DNA of 64,000 nt, from the NCBI GenBank assembly GCA_949282215.1, contig CASDPF010000008.1, forward strand, positions 1 to 64,000. The letters run 5' to 3'. Under the pieces are notes generated by a model. It ran no database searches, had not been told where the DNA came from, and worked only from the letters and a program-made list of their open reading frames with translations. This DNA is from an uncultured bacterium (GTDB taxonomy: Bacteria > Cyanobacteriota > Vampirovibrionia > Gastranaerophilales > Gastranaerophilaceae). Below are positions 8,788-16,620 of the stretch, in pieces. The translations under genes were made by a program, and so were the position numbers. Each line of letters starts with the position of its first letter. Position 1 is the first letter of the stretch.

Positions 8788-8794
8788 GCTTGTT

Positions 8795-9967
8795 ATGTTA
8801 AAAAAAATTATAATATTTCTATTAGTTGCAGGGAGCTTATGCTTATGTGCCGGTGCTTTGTTTAATAATAAAAAAGCATCAGGAAAGACTGCTATCACAT
8901 TTGCTAGCTGGGGCTCTAAGTCTGAAGTCGATATTCTAAAGCCTATTTTGAATGATTTTGAAAAACAAAATCCTAATTTAAAGATTAATTTTATGCATAT
9001 TCCGCAGAATTATTTTCAAAAAATCCATCTGTTATTTGCTTCTAATACTGCACCTGATGTGATTTTTATAAATAATTTAAATTTGCCGATATATGCGAAT
9101 GCAGGAGTTTTAGAGGATTTAACCAATTCTGATATTAATTTGAATGAATTTTACGAAAAATCTTTAGACGCAATGACTTGGAATGGTTGTTTATATGCAA
9201 TTCCAAGAGATGTTTCCAATCTTGTAATTTACTATAATAAAGATATTTTTGATAAGAATAATATGGCGTATCCGAATTCGGATTGGACAATGGATAAATT
9301 TTTAAAAATTGCACAAAAATTAACTGAACGCCCAAAAGTTTTCGGAATAAGCTTTGAGGAGGATTCTTTATTTTATTTACCTTATTTGATGAGCGAAGGT
9401 GGCGGAATTCTTTCTGATGATTTACGTAAAGAAATTATAAATGATTATAATTCTCAAAAAGGTTTAATGTTTTATGCGGATTTAAGAAAAAAATATCATG
9501 TTGCACCTCAAAAGTCTGAAAGTGCAAGTGCCACAATGGCTCAACTGTTTTTGCAAGAGCGTCTTGCGATGCATTTATCGGGTCGATGGTTAGTTCCGAA
9601 GTATAGAGAGGAAGCTCATTTTGATTGGGATATAGCTACTTTCCCTAAAGGTTCAGCAGGCAGTGTCGTTCCTCTTGATGCCTCTGGCTGGGCCCTTGCT
9701 AAATCTTCTAAGCATAAGTCGGAAGCTATATTGTTGATTAAATATTTGTCCTCAAAAGAAAATATAGACAAAATGACTCAAAGCGGATTGATTGTTCCTG
9801 CAAGAATTGATAGTGCAAATTCTGAGTATTTTTTTGATGGAAAAAAACCTAAAAATGCAAAAGTTTTTCTTGATGTAGTACAAAACTCAAAGCCCACTCC
9901 TGTGTCAGTAAATTACAATGAAATTAACGATAAAATAAAAGAATACACCGAAAAAATATTTAACTAA
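8795..9967 (+). CDS. Extracellular solute-binding protein, sugar ABC type (family 1)
   Basis: Encodes 390 residues. A hydrophobic signal (IIIFLLVAGSLCLCAGALF) contains a possible lipobox Cys. The mature part has the family 1 pattern: ITFASWGSKSEVDILKPILN, ASNTAPDVIFIN, YAIPRDVSNLVIYYNKDIF, and DASGWALAKSSKHKSEAILL. It would deliver an oligosaccharide or similar solute to an ABC importer, but no permease or ATPase is adjacent. Translation is probably coupled to the preceding envelope protein (7 nt gap). The substrate cannot be read from sequence. Confidence 0.85.
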   Translation: MLKKIIIFLLVAGSLCLCAGALFNNKKASGKTAITFASWGSKSEVDILKPILNDFEKQNPNLKINFMHIPQNYFQKIHLLFASNTAPDVIFINNLNLPIYANAGVLEDLTNSDINLNEFYEKSLDAMTWNGCLYAIPRDVSNLVIYYNKDIFDKNNMAYPNSDWTMDKFLKIAQKLTERPKVFGISFEEDSLFYLPYLMSEGGGILSDDLRKEIINDYNSQKGLMFYADLRKKYHVAPQKSESASATMAQLFLQERLAMHLSGRWLVPKYREEAHFDWDIATFPKGSAGSVVPLDASGWALAKSSKHKSEAILLIKYLSSKENIDKMTQSGLIVPARIDSANSEYFFDGKKPKNAKVFLDVVQNSKPTPVSVNYNEINDKIKEYTEKIFN

Positions 9968-10190
9968 AATTCTTTCTGTCGAACAATTTATCAAAATCAA
10001 TGTTTAATGCGTTCATAATTTCAATTATGACGGTTAGAGAAGTGTTAGTTTCCCCACGTTCAATTTTACCGAGATGTTGTCCGAAGCCTAATCCTATTTT
10101 TTCTGCTAGAGCTTCTTGGGAATAACCGGCACGGTGTCTTTCAGCTTTTAAATTACGTCCGAATTCTTTCAAAATTTCTTTTTTATCCAT
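9960..10190 (-). CDS. XRE-family regulator, divergent from pilin gene 2
   Basis: Encodes 76 residues from ATG 10190, chosen because MDKKEILKEFGRNLKAERHR aligns with the starts of the other pilin-linked XRE proteins. The HTH spans residues 10-65 (GYSQEALAEKIGLG, then QHLGKIERGETNTS). TATGAT lies 7 nt before the ATG on the minus strand with no Shine-Dalgarno sequence, so the mRNA may be leaderless. An 11-bp palindrome, ATACAATGTAT, overlaps the start, suggesting autoregulation. The 3' end overlaps the solute-binding protein gene by 8 nt. Confidence 0.88.
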   Translation of the reverse strand: MDKKEILKEFGRNLKAERHRAGYSQEALAEKIGLGFGQHLGKIERGETNTSLTVIIEIMNALNIDFDKLFDRKNFS

Positions 10191-10262
10191 ACAATGTATC
10201 ATAACAATTGACAAAATGCAATCTACATTATATAATATCTCATATGCACTAAATAGAGTGTA
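10189..10262. promoter_or_regulatory. Candidate operators flanking the pilin 2 promoter
   Basis: ATACAATGTAT at 10189-10199 is a perfect palindrome over the XRE start. TGCACT and AGTGTA at 10245-10250 and 10257-10262 form an imperfect dyad just downstream of the predicted pilin transcription start. Either could be the XRE binding site; the two differ in sequence. Confidence 0.4.
10208..10236 (+). promoter_or_regulatory. Consensus sigma70 promoter of pilin gene 2
   Basis: TTGACA, a 17-nt spacer and TATAAT match the consensus at every position, 36 nt before the pilin start codon. Confidence 0.85.
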
Positions 10263-10272
10263 AGGAGGGACG

Positions 10273-10992
10273 ATGAATATCAAAACTAAAGCTTTTACTT
10301 TAGCTGAAGTATTGGTTACTCTGAGTATAATTGGTGTAGTAGCTGCGATGACGTTACCGACTTTAGTACAAAAGCAACAAGATAAAATTATGGTAAATAG
10401 ATTAAAAAAAGTATATTCAGAGCTTCAGCAAGTTTATCAAAGTCTGTCTACAGAATATGGTAGTCCTGCAAATTGGGGAATTGGTGGTACGGATAAAATG
10501 CGTTATGTAAAATTATTTTCAACAAAAATGAAATTTACGAAAATATGTGCTCCAATGCAAGAAGGCTGTTGGTATAATGGTATTGTTAAAAATTTGAATG
10601 GTGCTAATGTCGCAAATTTATTAAGTAGAGATATTTATTCTACTGCAGTATTGAGTGATGGTACAACAATTGCATTTGCTGAAGTTCCTGATTCAGGATG
10701 TGACGATTACGACAAAAATGATAGGCTGTGTTCTCAGATTGTTGTAGACTTAAATGGTTTTCAAAAGCCAAACCAAAATGGGTACGATATATTTCATTTT
10801 TTATTGTTGAGCGATAGACTTATTCCAAGAGGGTGGCCTTTTGCTGAAAACGTTGGAAATGGCGTTACGACTTTCGAAAAATATTGTTATAACTACGGTC
10901 ATGCTTGTACTGCGTGGGTTTTGATTAATGAAAATATGGACTATAAATATTGTAAAGATTTAAGCTGGGATGGCAAGACTAAATGTAAATAA
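10273..10992 (+). CDS. Type IV pilin-like protein 2
   Basis: Encodes 239 residues. AGGAGGG lies 5 nt before the ATG. The prepilin signal is MNIKTKA|FTLAEVLVTLSIIG with Ala at -1 and Glu +5. The globular part holds the paralogue signature VDLNGFQKPNQNGYDIFHF (DxNGxxxPNxxGxDxF), which may be a calcium-binding loop as in GspG-type pseudopilins, and at least eight Cys in closely spaced pairs. The C-terminus (SWDGKTKCK) differs from the GWxIKDDYPW ending of some paralogues. It has its own promoter and a divergent XRE regulator. No assembly ATPase, platform protein or prepilin peptidase gene is in the window. Confidence 0.9.
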   Translation: MNIKTKAFTLAEVLVTLSIIGVVAAMTLPTLVQKQQDKIMVNRLKKVYSELQQVYQSLSTEYGSPANWGIGGTDKMRYVKLFSTKMKFTKICAPMQEGCWYNGIVKNLNGANVANLLSRDIYSTAVLSDGTTIAFAEVPDSGCDDYDKNDRLCSQIVVDLNGFQKPNQNGYDIFHFLLLSDRLIPRGWPFAENVGNGVTTFEKYCYNYGHACTAWVLINENMDYKYCKDLSWDGKTKCK

Positions 10993-11002
10993 TTGGGATT
11001 TA

Positions 11003-11011
11003 TGATAAAAT
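11003..11011 (+). promoter_or_regulatory. Extended -10 promoter of rsmI
   Basis: TG-A-TAAAAT ends exactly 6 nt before ATG 11018. No Shine-Dalgarno sequence lies in between, so the transcript is probably leaderless. Confidence 0.5.
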
Positions 11012-11017
11012 TTCTAT

Positions 11018-11830
11018 ATGAAAGAATATGATTTTTATATAGTTCCAACCCCTATCGGAAACCTTGGTGATATTACTAATCGTGCAATTGAAACATTAAA
11101 AATGGTCGACGTGATAGCTTGTGAAGATATGCGGGTTACACAAAAACTCCTTAATCATTTTGATATCAGAACAAAATGTATTTCTTATCACAAGTTTAAT
11201 GAAAAAGAGCGGCTTGAATCTTTTTTAGAAATTATAAAATCAGGCAAAAAAATGGCTCTGGTTTCAGATGCAGGCACCCCTTTATTTTGCGATCCTGGGG
11301 CAATTCTTGTAAACGAATTAAGAAAAAATAATGTGAGTATAACTTCACTCCCCGGAGCTAATGCTCTTGTAACTTTTCTTTCTCAGGTGCCAAGAGAGGG
11401 GGAAGAATTTACTTTTGTCGGTTTTTTACCTAAGACAAAATCTCAAGTGCTTGATGTATTAAAAAAATCAAAAAGAAGCGATATAATATTTTATGAATCA
11501 CCTAACAGATTAATGAATACTCTGGAAATTATATCTGAATATAATCCAAATACTAAAGTTGCAATCGGACGAGAGCTTACGAAAGTATTTGAAGAGGTTA
11601 TTATTGATGATATAGAAAATGTTATCAAACATTTTAAAAATAATATTCTGAAAGGTGAAATTGTCGGAATGATATATAAATCATGCGTAAATGAGGATGG
11701 TCTGGATTTGGATGAAAAAATTGATGCACTTAAGAAAAAAGATTTTAAAGCAAAAGATATTTCCGTAATTCTTTCGACTTTGTATAACCTTAATAAAAAT
11801 GAGGTCTATGAGCGGATTGTAAAGGATTAA
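11018..11830 (+). CDS. rsmI: 16S rRNA (cytidine-1402-2'-O)-methyltransferase
   Basis: Encodes 270 residues of the tetrapyrrole-methylase fold. RsmI adds the ribose methyl at C1402 of 16S rRNA using AdoMet. Motifs: IVPTPIGNLGDIT near the start, ALVSDAGTPLFCDPG (AdoMet loop), LPGANALVTFLSQ and IIFYESPNRL. The C-terminal 50 residues are a small helical extension common in the family. It is 25 nt after pilin 2 but appears to have its own extended -10 promoter. Confidence 0.95.
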   Translation: MKEYDFYIVPTPIGNLGDITNRAIETLKMVDVIACEDMRVTQKLLNHFDIRTKCISYHKFNEKERLESFLEIIKSGKKMALVSDAGTPLFCDPGAILVNELRKNNVSITSLPGANALVTFLSQVPREGEEFTFVGFLPKTKSQVLDVLKKSKRSDIIFYESPNRLMNTLEIISEYNPNTKVAIGRELTKVFEEVIIDDIENVIKHFKNNILKGEIVGMIYKSCVNEDGLDLDEKIDALKKKDFKAKDISVILSTLYNLNKNEVYERIVKD

Positions 11831-11870
11831 TATGTATATAAATATTAAGTTTTTTACTTTAAAGTGTTTG

Positions 11871-11879
11871 TGATATAAT
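11871..11879 (+). promoter_or_regulatory. Extended -10 promoter upstream of bamA
   Basis: TG-A-TATAAT lies 36 nt before the TTG start of bamA. It probably drives the bamA-skp-udp run of genes. Confidence 0.5.
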
Positions 11880-11915
11880 GTTTATACAAGAGGAAGATTT
11901 AAGGGATTAATTCTG

Positions 11916-13838
11916 TTGAAAATAAACAACAAAATATATAAGCTTATAATTTCAATAATGATAGTTGCGGTCTGCCCTTTATATTCATTTGCCGCAGATG
12001 ATTTCTGGGGCGGCGATGTTAGTATACCCCCGACAGATGCTCCTTCTGCAAATCTTTCCGCTCAAAAAAACGAAAAGGTTTTAAAAGATGTAGAAATTCA
12101 TGGACTAAATGTTCTTTCTCCCGATATGATTAAGGATAAGATTCATTTAAAAGCAGGTGATACCTATAATAGAGATACTGTCCAAGCAGATTTGAGAAGT
12201 ATATATGAAACAGGCTATTTTACTGAAAAAATGAGAGCTATCCCTGTTAATAATTCTGATGGCACAGTTACGTTAAAATTAATCCTTGAAGAAAATGCCC
12301 CTGTTACCGATTTTACAATAGAAGGAAATACGGTAGTCTCAACAGAAGAAATCCTTACCCCGCTTTTGGATATGAAAGGAAAGCCCCAAAATATTGCTCA
12401 ATTGAATTCAGCAATAGCTAAAATCCAAGAGATTTATACCTCAAAAGGCTATATATTAGCACGTGTATCGTCAGTAACGGATGACCCTGACGGTACTATT
12501 AATATTGAAATCAAAGAAGGTACCATTAATTCAATTGCAATTTCAGGTAACGAAAAGACAAAAGATTTTGTAATTGAACGTAATGTCTTGGTAGAGCCAG
12601 GCATGGTATATAATGAAAACCAAGTTAAGGAAGACTTGGTAAGACTATATGCTACTCAAGCATTTAAGGATGTTACTCGTGAAATTGAGCCTTGTGAAGA
12701 AGATCCTGATACCTACGATATAACTATAAATGTTCAAGAGCAGCGTACGGCAAGTATTTCTGTCGGTGGTGGTCTTGATTCTGTGACTGGTGTATTCGGC
12801 TCATTGGGTATCGCAGATAACAACTTTAGAGGCCGAAACCAAAGAGTTTCATTGAGCGGGCTTGTGGGGTCTGGTGTAATACTTAATGATGCATCTATTC
12901 AAAGACGTATGAATATGCAATTTGAATTGAGCTTCTTTGAACCGCATTTTTTGAATGCTGATACTTCTTTGATGAGCAAGATATTCTATCGTGATTTTGG
13001 TAGCTATCAGGTGCCACTTGCTATTGAAAGACGTATTGGCGGCGAGGCTACTGTTGCACACAGATTTAAGAAAAACAAAAACTTAACATCTACATTCTCT
13101 CTTGGAGTTGAACATATTGACTTAAGAGAGGGGGATTTTGATAAGATAGCAGGATTGTTTAACCGTTATAATATTCCTATTTCCGAACGTGCAAATCAGT
13201 TGGAAGGCGGTTTGTTTATGTCATTAAGTCCTGCTCTTATTTATGATACAAGAGAGGGTGGAGTTGTTACAAGAAAAGGTACTTTGGCAAGTTTAAGATT
13301 TTCTGAAGATATCGGATTGATAGATTTTGATAAAACTCATGGAAAATTGCAAGGTATGATAAAACAATATATTCCTGTCGGTAAAAAATCTTCATTCTCA
13401 CTTATGGCAAAAGCCGGCGGGAAAATTCACGGGGACAATATGCCTGATGTAATGGCATATCGATTAGGTGGTCCTTATACAATTCGAGGATTTAAAATGA
13501 GTGGTGTAGGTACAGGTGATGCTTTTGTTATGGGATCAGCCGAATTTGCTACTCCAATTCCATTCTTGGATAGAACAAGACTTGCAAAAAAAGTTAAATT
13601 TCTTGATAATGTAAGATTGACGGCTTGGATGGATGCAGGTAAAATATTTAATAACACACTTGCAGATACATTGTATGATCGTCCGGGATATGCGGTTGCA
13701 GCAGGTGTCGGTATAAAACTTTATATTCCGGGAATGGGACCTTTGTCAATCGATTATGGTATTCCGCTTACCAATCCGGGTGAAAACGGTAACAAAGGCG
13801 GTTACTTTACGTTTGGTGTAGGTGATTTAATTTACTAG
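11916..13838 (+). CDS. bamA: Outer membrane protein assembly factor BamA (Omp85)
   Basis: Encodes 640 residues; start is TTG 11916 with AAGGG upstream, which preserves a proper signal peptide (KLIISIMIVAVCPLYSFA). Three POTRA domains follow (about residues 52-130, 130-205 and 205-290), the number seen in cyanobacterial Omp85 and fewer than the five of proteobacteria. The C-terminal half is a 16-strand beta barrel with GGPYTIRGF (the lid/VRGF motif region) and an aromatic last residue (GVGDLIY). It inserts beta-barrel proteins into the outer membrane, so this cell is diderm. The skp gene follows 19 nt later. Confidence 0.95.
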   Translation: MKINNKIYKLIISIMIVAVCPLYSFAADDFWGGDVSIPPTDAPSANLSAQKNEKVLKDVEIHGLNVLSPDMIKDKIHLKAGDTYNRDTVQADLRSIYETGYFTEKMRAIPVNNSDGTVTLKLILEENAPVTDFTIEGNTVVSTEEILTPLLDMKGKPQNIAQLNSAIAKIQEIYTSKGYILARVSSVTDDPDGTINIEIKEGTINSIAISGNEKTKDFVIERNVLVEPGMVYNENQVKEDLVRLYATQAFKDVTREIEPCEEDPDTYDITINVQEQRTASISVGGGLDSVTGVFGSLGIADNNFRGRNQRVSLSGLVGSGVILNDASIQRRMNMQFELSFFEPHFLNADTSLMSKIFYRDFGSYQVPLAIERRIGGEATVAHRFKKNKNLTSTFSLGVEHIDLREGDFDKIAGLFNRYNIPISERANQLEGGLFMSLSPALIYDTREGGVVTRKGTLASLRFSEDIGLIDFDKTHGKLQGMIKQYIPVGKKSSFSLMAKAGGKIHGDNMPDVMAYRLGGPYTIRGFKMSGVGTGDAFVMGSAEFATPIPFLDRTRLAKKVKFLDNVRLTAWMDAGKIFNNTLADTLYDRPGYAVAAGVGIKLYIPGMGPLSIDYGIPLTNPGENGNKGGYFTFGVGDLIY

Positions 13839-13857
13839 AAATAAATGGAGGTATTAT

Positions 13858-14313
13858 ATGAAAAAACTTGGACTGGCAGCTTTGGTTTTATTAGGCGGTA
13901 TGGTTCTTTCTATGAGTAATCAGGCTTTAGCAGGCGGGGTTGGATATATTGATTATCAAAAAGTTCAAGCATCTTATCCGTTAGCTCAACAAGCTGTAAA
14001 GGAAGTTGATGCAAAGGCTTTGGAATTACAGCAGTATATGGTGGATAAAGAAAAACAGTACAAAGCTTTGGATACACCTTTGAAAAAACAAAATTTTGAA
14101 GATGCTACAGCTAGAGAGTTTAATGCTAAACAAGAAGCTTATTTGAAACTTAAATCTCAAAAGGAAGAGCTTGTGTTCAATAAAATTCAGGCAGCTGCAA
14201 AACAGGTTCTTGTAGAACAAAAGCTTGATGCCATCGTTGACTTTAGAGTTATCTTTGTAGGTGGTGTGGATATTTCAGATTTGGTAATTCAAAAGTTAAA
14301 AGCATCTAACTAG
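13858..14313 (+). CDS. Skp/OmpH-family periplasmic chaperone
   Basis: Encodes 151 residues. The signal peptide ends at QALA|GG. The mature start VGYIDYQKVQASYP is typical of Skp/OmpH (the usual form being xGYVDxxKV). The middle is a long charged coiled coil (KALELQQYMVDKEKQYKALD), forming the prongs of the trimeric chaperone. The C-terminus returns to the small body domain (AIVDFRVIFVGGVDISDLVI). It carries unfolded outer membrane proteins to BamA. Strong AAATGGAGG ribosome-binding site; in one run with bamA. Confidence 0.92.
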   Translation: MKKLGLAALVLLGGMVLSMSNQALAGGVGYIDYQKVQASYPLAQQAVKEVDAKALELQQYMVDKEKQYKALDTPLKKQNFEDATAREFNAKQEAYLKLKSQKEELVFNKIQAAAKQVLVEQKLDAIVDFRVIFVGGVDISDLVIQKLKASN

Positions 14314-14328
14314 TCAGCAGGAGTTAGT

Positions 14329-15093
14329 ATGAATTATTCTGAAAACGGGGAACAATATCATATTGGGCTAAACAAGGGTGATGTTGGTAAATACGTGCTT
14401 TTACCTGGAGATCCTAAACGTTGTAAGTTGATTGCAGAATATTTTGATGATGCAAAACTTATAGCTGACAAGCGTGAGTTTACAACTTATACTGGTTATC
14501 TCAACGGGGAAAAGGTTAGTGTTACATCAACCGGTATTGGTGGTGCCTCTGCTGCTATCGCGTTGGAAGAATTGGTAAATATTGGAGCTGATACTTTTAT
14601 TCGAGTTGGAACTTGCGGTGGAATTCAACCTGATGTAAAAGGTGGCGATATAGTGATTGCAACCGGTGCAATCAGGATGGAAGGGGCAAGTAAAGAATAT
14701 GCTCCTATCGAATTTCCGGCTGTTGCTGACATAGATATCGTTAACGCTTTAATAAAGGCATCAGAAAATCTTCATTGTGATTATCATACAGGAATTGTCC
14801 AATGTAAGGATTCTTTCTATGGACAGCATAATACTTCTCAAATGCCTGTGAGCTACGAACTTGAGAATAAATGGGAGGCTTGGAAACGTTTGGGGTGTCT
14901 GGCTTCAGAAATGGAATCTGCAGCTTTATTTATAGTTTCAAGTTATCGCAGGGTTAAGACAGGATCGGTATTTCTAACTGTGGCAAATCAGGAACGAGAA
15001 AAACTCGGGTTAGAAAATCCTGTAGTACATGATACGGATATGGCAATAAAGACAGCAATTGAGGCTTTAAGAGTTCTTATTCAAAAAAAATAA
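14329..15093 (+). CDS. udp: Uridine phosphorylase-type nucleoside phosphorylase
   Basis: Encodes 254 residues, the normal size for this fold. It splits uridine and phosphate to uracil and ribose-1-phosphate. Motifs: [10 protein letters not shown] (phosphate site), [28 protein letters not shown] and [10 protein letters not shown] (ribose-binding Met-Glu). The base-specificity region fits uridine better than purine substrates, but specificity is inferred. It is 15 nt after skp, so likely in the bamA transcript although functionally unrelated. Confidence 0.88.
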   Translation: MNYSENGEQYHIGLNKGDVGKYVLLPGDPKRCKLIAEYFDDAKLIADKREFTTYTGYLNGEKVSVTSTGIGGASAAIALEELVNIGADTFIRVGTCGGIQPDVKGGDIVIATGAIRMEGASKEYAPIEFPAVADIDIVNALIKASENLHCDYHTGIVQCKDSFYGQHNTSQMPVSYELENKWEAWKRLGCLASEMESAALFIVSSYRRVKTGSVFLTVANQEREKLGLENPVVHDTDMAIKTAIEALRVLIQKK

Positions 15094-15109
15094 GAATTAA
15101 GGGGAAAAT

Positions 15110-16588
15110 ATGTTCAAGAATAATAAAATGCAGTATATAATAAGAAGTTGTTCAAGTGAAAATGTTCAAGAACTACAAAATCTTTTGAATGAAATGTCTA
15201 TGAATGGCTGGGAATTATATAGTATGAATGAGGTCGAAACTGATGACGGCTTCAAATATAACTGTATCTTTATGTCTGAGTTAAAGCCTGATAAAGAAGA
15301 AAATAACGGTGATATTATCAATATATCTTCATTTAAGAGTCAGATGGAAAAAATGCTTTCGCCGAAAATGTCTCCTTATGACGATTGTGTAGATATTCAA
15401 TTGAAAATCAGAAGTCAGCAAAATAAAATTAATAAAATCAAAGAAGAATTGGAAAAAGAAGCTCCCGCGTCTGTTGGTAGGAAGAAACTTAATGATAAAA
15501 TTTCAGCAGGTTTGAAAGAGTTAGAACTTTTGAGAGCAGACTTAGCAAAAGCTACATCTCCTGATGTTATGTATTCAAGACTTTATGAAGAAAAATTGTC
15601 TATAAATTTAAGTGAAGAATTGCTAGGTTATGTTGATAATGAGAGCGATATTCAGGAAGAAGCTTTATTGTCAGCTACTGTTCATACTCGTTTGAAATTA
15701 ACTGATGAGTTGGGATATATTATTCCAAAAATTTTATTCAAAGATGATGAAACTCTTAATCCTTATGAATTTAATATAAAAGTAAGAGGTTATGAAGTCG
15801 TTAGGGCTTTGGTTTATCCGAATTATAAAATGTTTTTTGAAGATGAAATTCATCTTGATAAAAAATTAAAAAATTCAATTTATGATACTGATATAATTAC
15901 AGGAAGAAAAATTGTTTGGATTGAACGTAGTCAGACAAAAGATTTTTGGGAAAAAGGTCTATCCGGTGCTGAATATATCGCAAGAATTTTAAAGTTTGCA
16001 GTTGTAAAATATGTTGATGAATTGTTGGATTATTCAGATATTGAAAAATATATTGATGTTGTAAGCGAGAGAAATCCTTATTTGGTTGAGAATGTAATCC
16101 CTGATTTTATTTCACTTTCTGATTTGCGTTTTATTTTAACAAGTTTAATTAGAGAACAGGTTTCGGTAAAAGACATTACATATATATTTGAAAGAATTAA
16201 TGATTTTGCAGAAGATTGTCCTAAATCAGAATTATTAAAAAAATTAAGAATAGCTTTGTCACGTCAAATTTGCAGACGCCAAATAAATCAGGACGGTGTA
16301 ATTCCTGTATTTGAAGTTTCAGATAAAACGTTAGAAGCCTTTATGCCAAGTTTTGAGGAAGATGATGATTTTATAATAAAAATAGATGGAGATTTTGCAG
16401 AAAAGTTAGCAGAAAAAATTCAAAAAAAAGCAAAACAAAATGGTGTTACATCAGTAAAATTGCTTGTGCCTATGGAATATAGACATTTGTTTTTTACATT
16501 GCTATCTAATTATATTAATGATATAACAGTTTTATCAAGAGAAGAAATAGGATGTAACTATCCTATAGAATTAATCACCAGTATCTAG
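15110..16588 (+). CDS. Soluble FlhA C-terminal-like (FHIPEP cytoplasmic domain) protein
   Basis: Encodes 492 residues with no membrane segment. Residues 1-60 resemble a DUF4177 domain (MNGWELYSMNEVETDDGFKY). Residues 105-160 are a probable coiled coil. From about 165 on the protein follows the cytoplasmic domain of FlhA/SctV export-gate proteins: LSINLSEELLGYVD, LTDELGYIIPKILFKDDETL, NIKVRGYEVVRALVYPNYKM, YVDELLDYSDIEKYIDVV, LSDLRFILTSLIREQVSVKD, and a final VLSREEIGCNYPIELI. The transmembrane export-gate half is absent and no flagellar or secretion gene is nearby, so a flagellar role is doubtful. The nature of its partner is unknown. It starts 16 nt after udp. Confidence 0.72.
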   Translation: MFKNNKMQYIIRSCSSENVQELQNLLNEMSMNGWELYSMNEVETDDGFKYNCIFMSELKPDKEENNGDIINISSFKSQMEKMLSPKMSPYDDCVDIQLKIRSQQNKINKIKEELEKEAPASVGRKKLNDKISAGLKELELLRADLAKATSPDVMYSRLYEEKLSINLSEELLGYVDNESDIQEEALLSATVHTRLKLTDELGYIIPKILFKDDETLNPYEFNIKVRGYEVVRALVYPNYKMFFEDEIHLDKKLKNSIYDTDIITGRKIVWIERSQTKDFWEKGLSGAEYIARILKFAVVKYVDELLDYSDIEKYIDVVSERNPYLVENVIPDFISLSDLRFILTSLIREQVSVKDITYIFERINDFAEDCPKSELLKKLRIALSRQICRRQINQDGVIPVFEVSDKTLEAFMPSFEEDDDFIIKIDGDFAEKLAEKIQKKAKQNGVTSVKLLVPMEYRHLFFTLLSNYINDITVLSREEIGCNYPIELITSI

Positions 16589-16620
16589 CAAATTTTATAT
16601 TTAGGAGTTTTAAGAATAGT

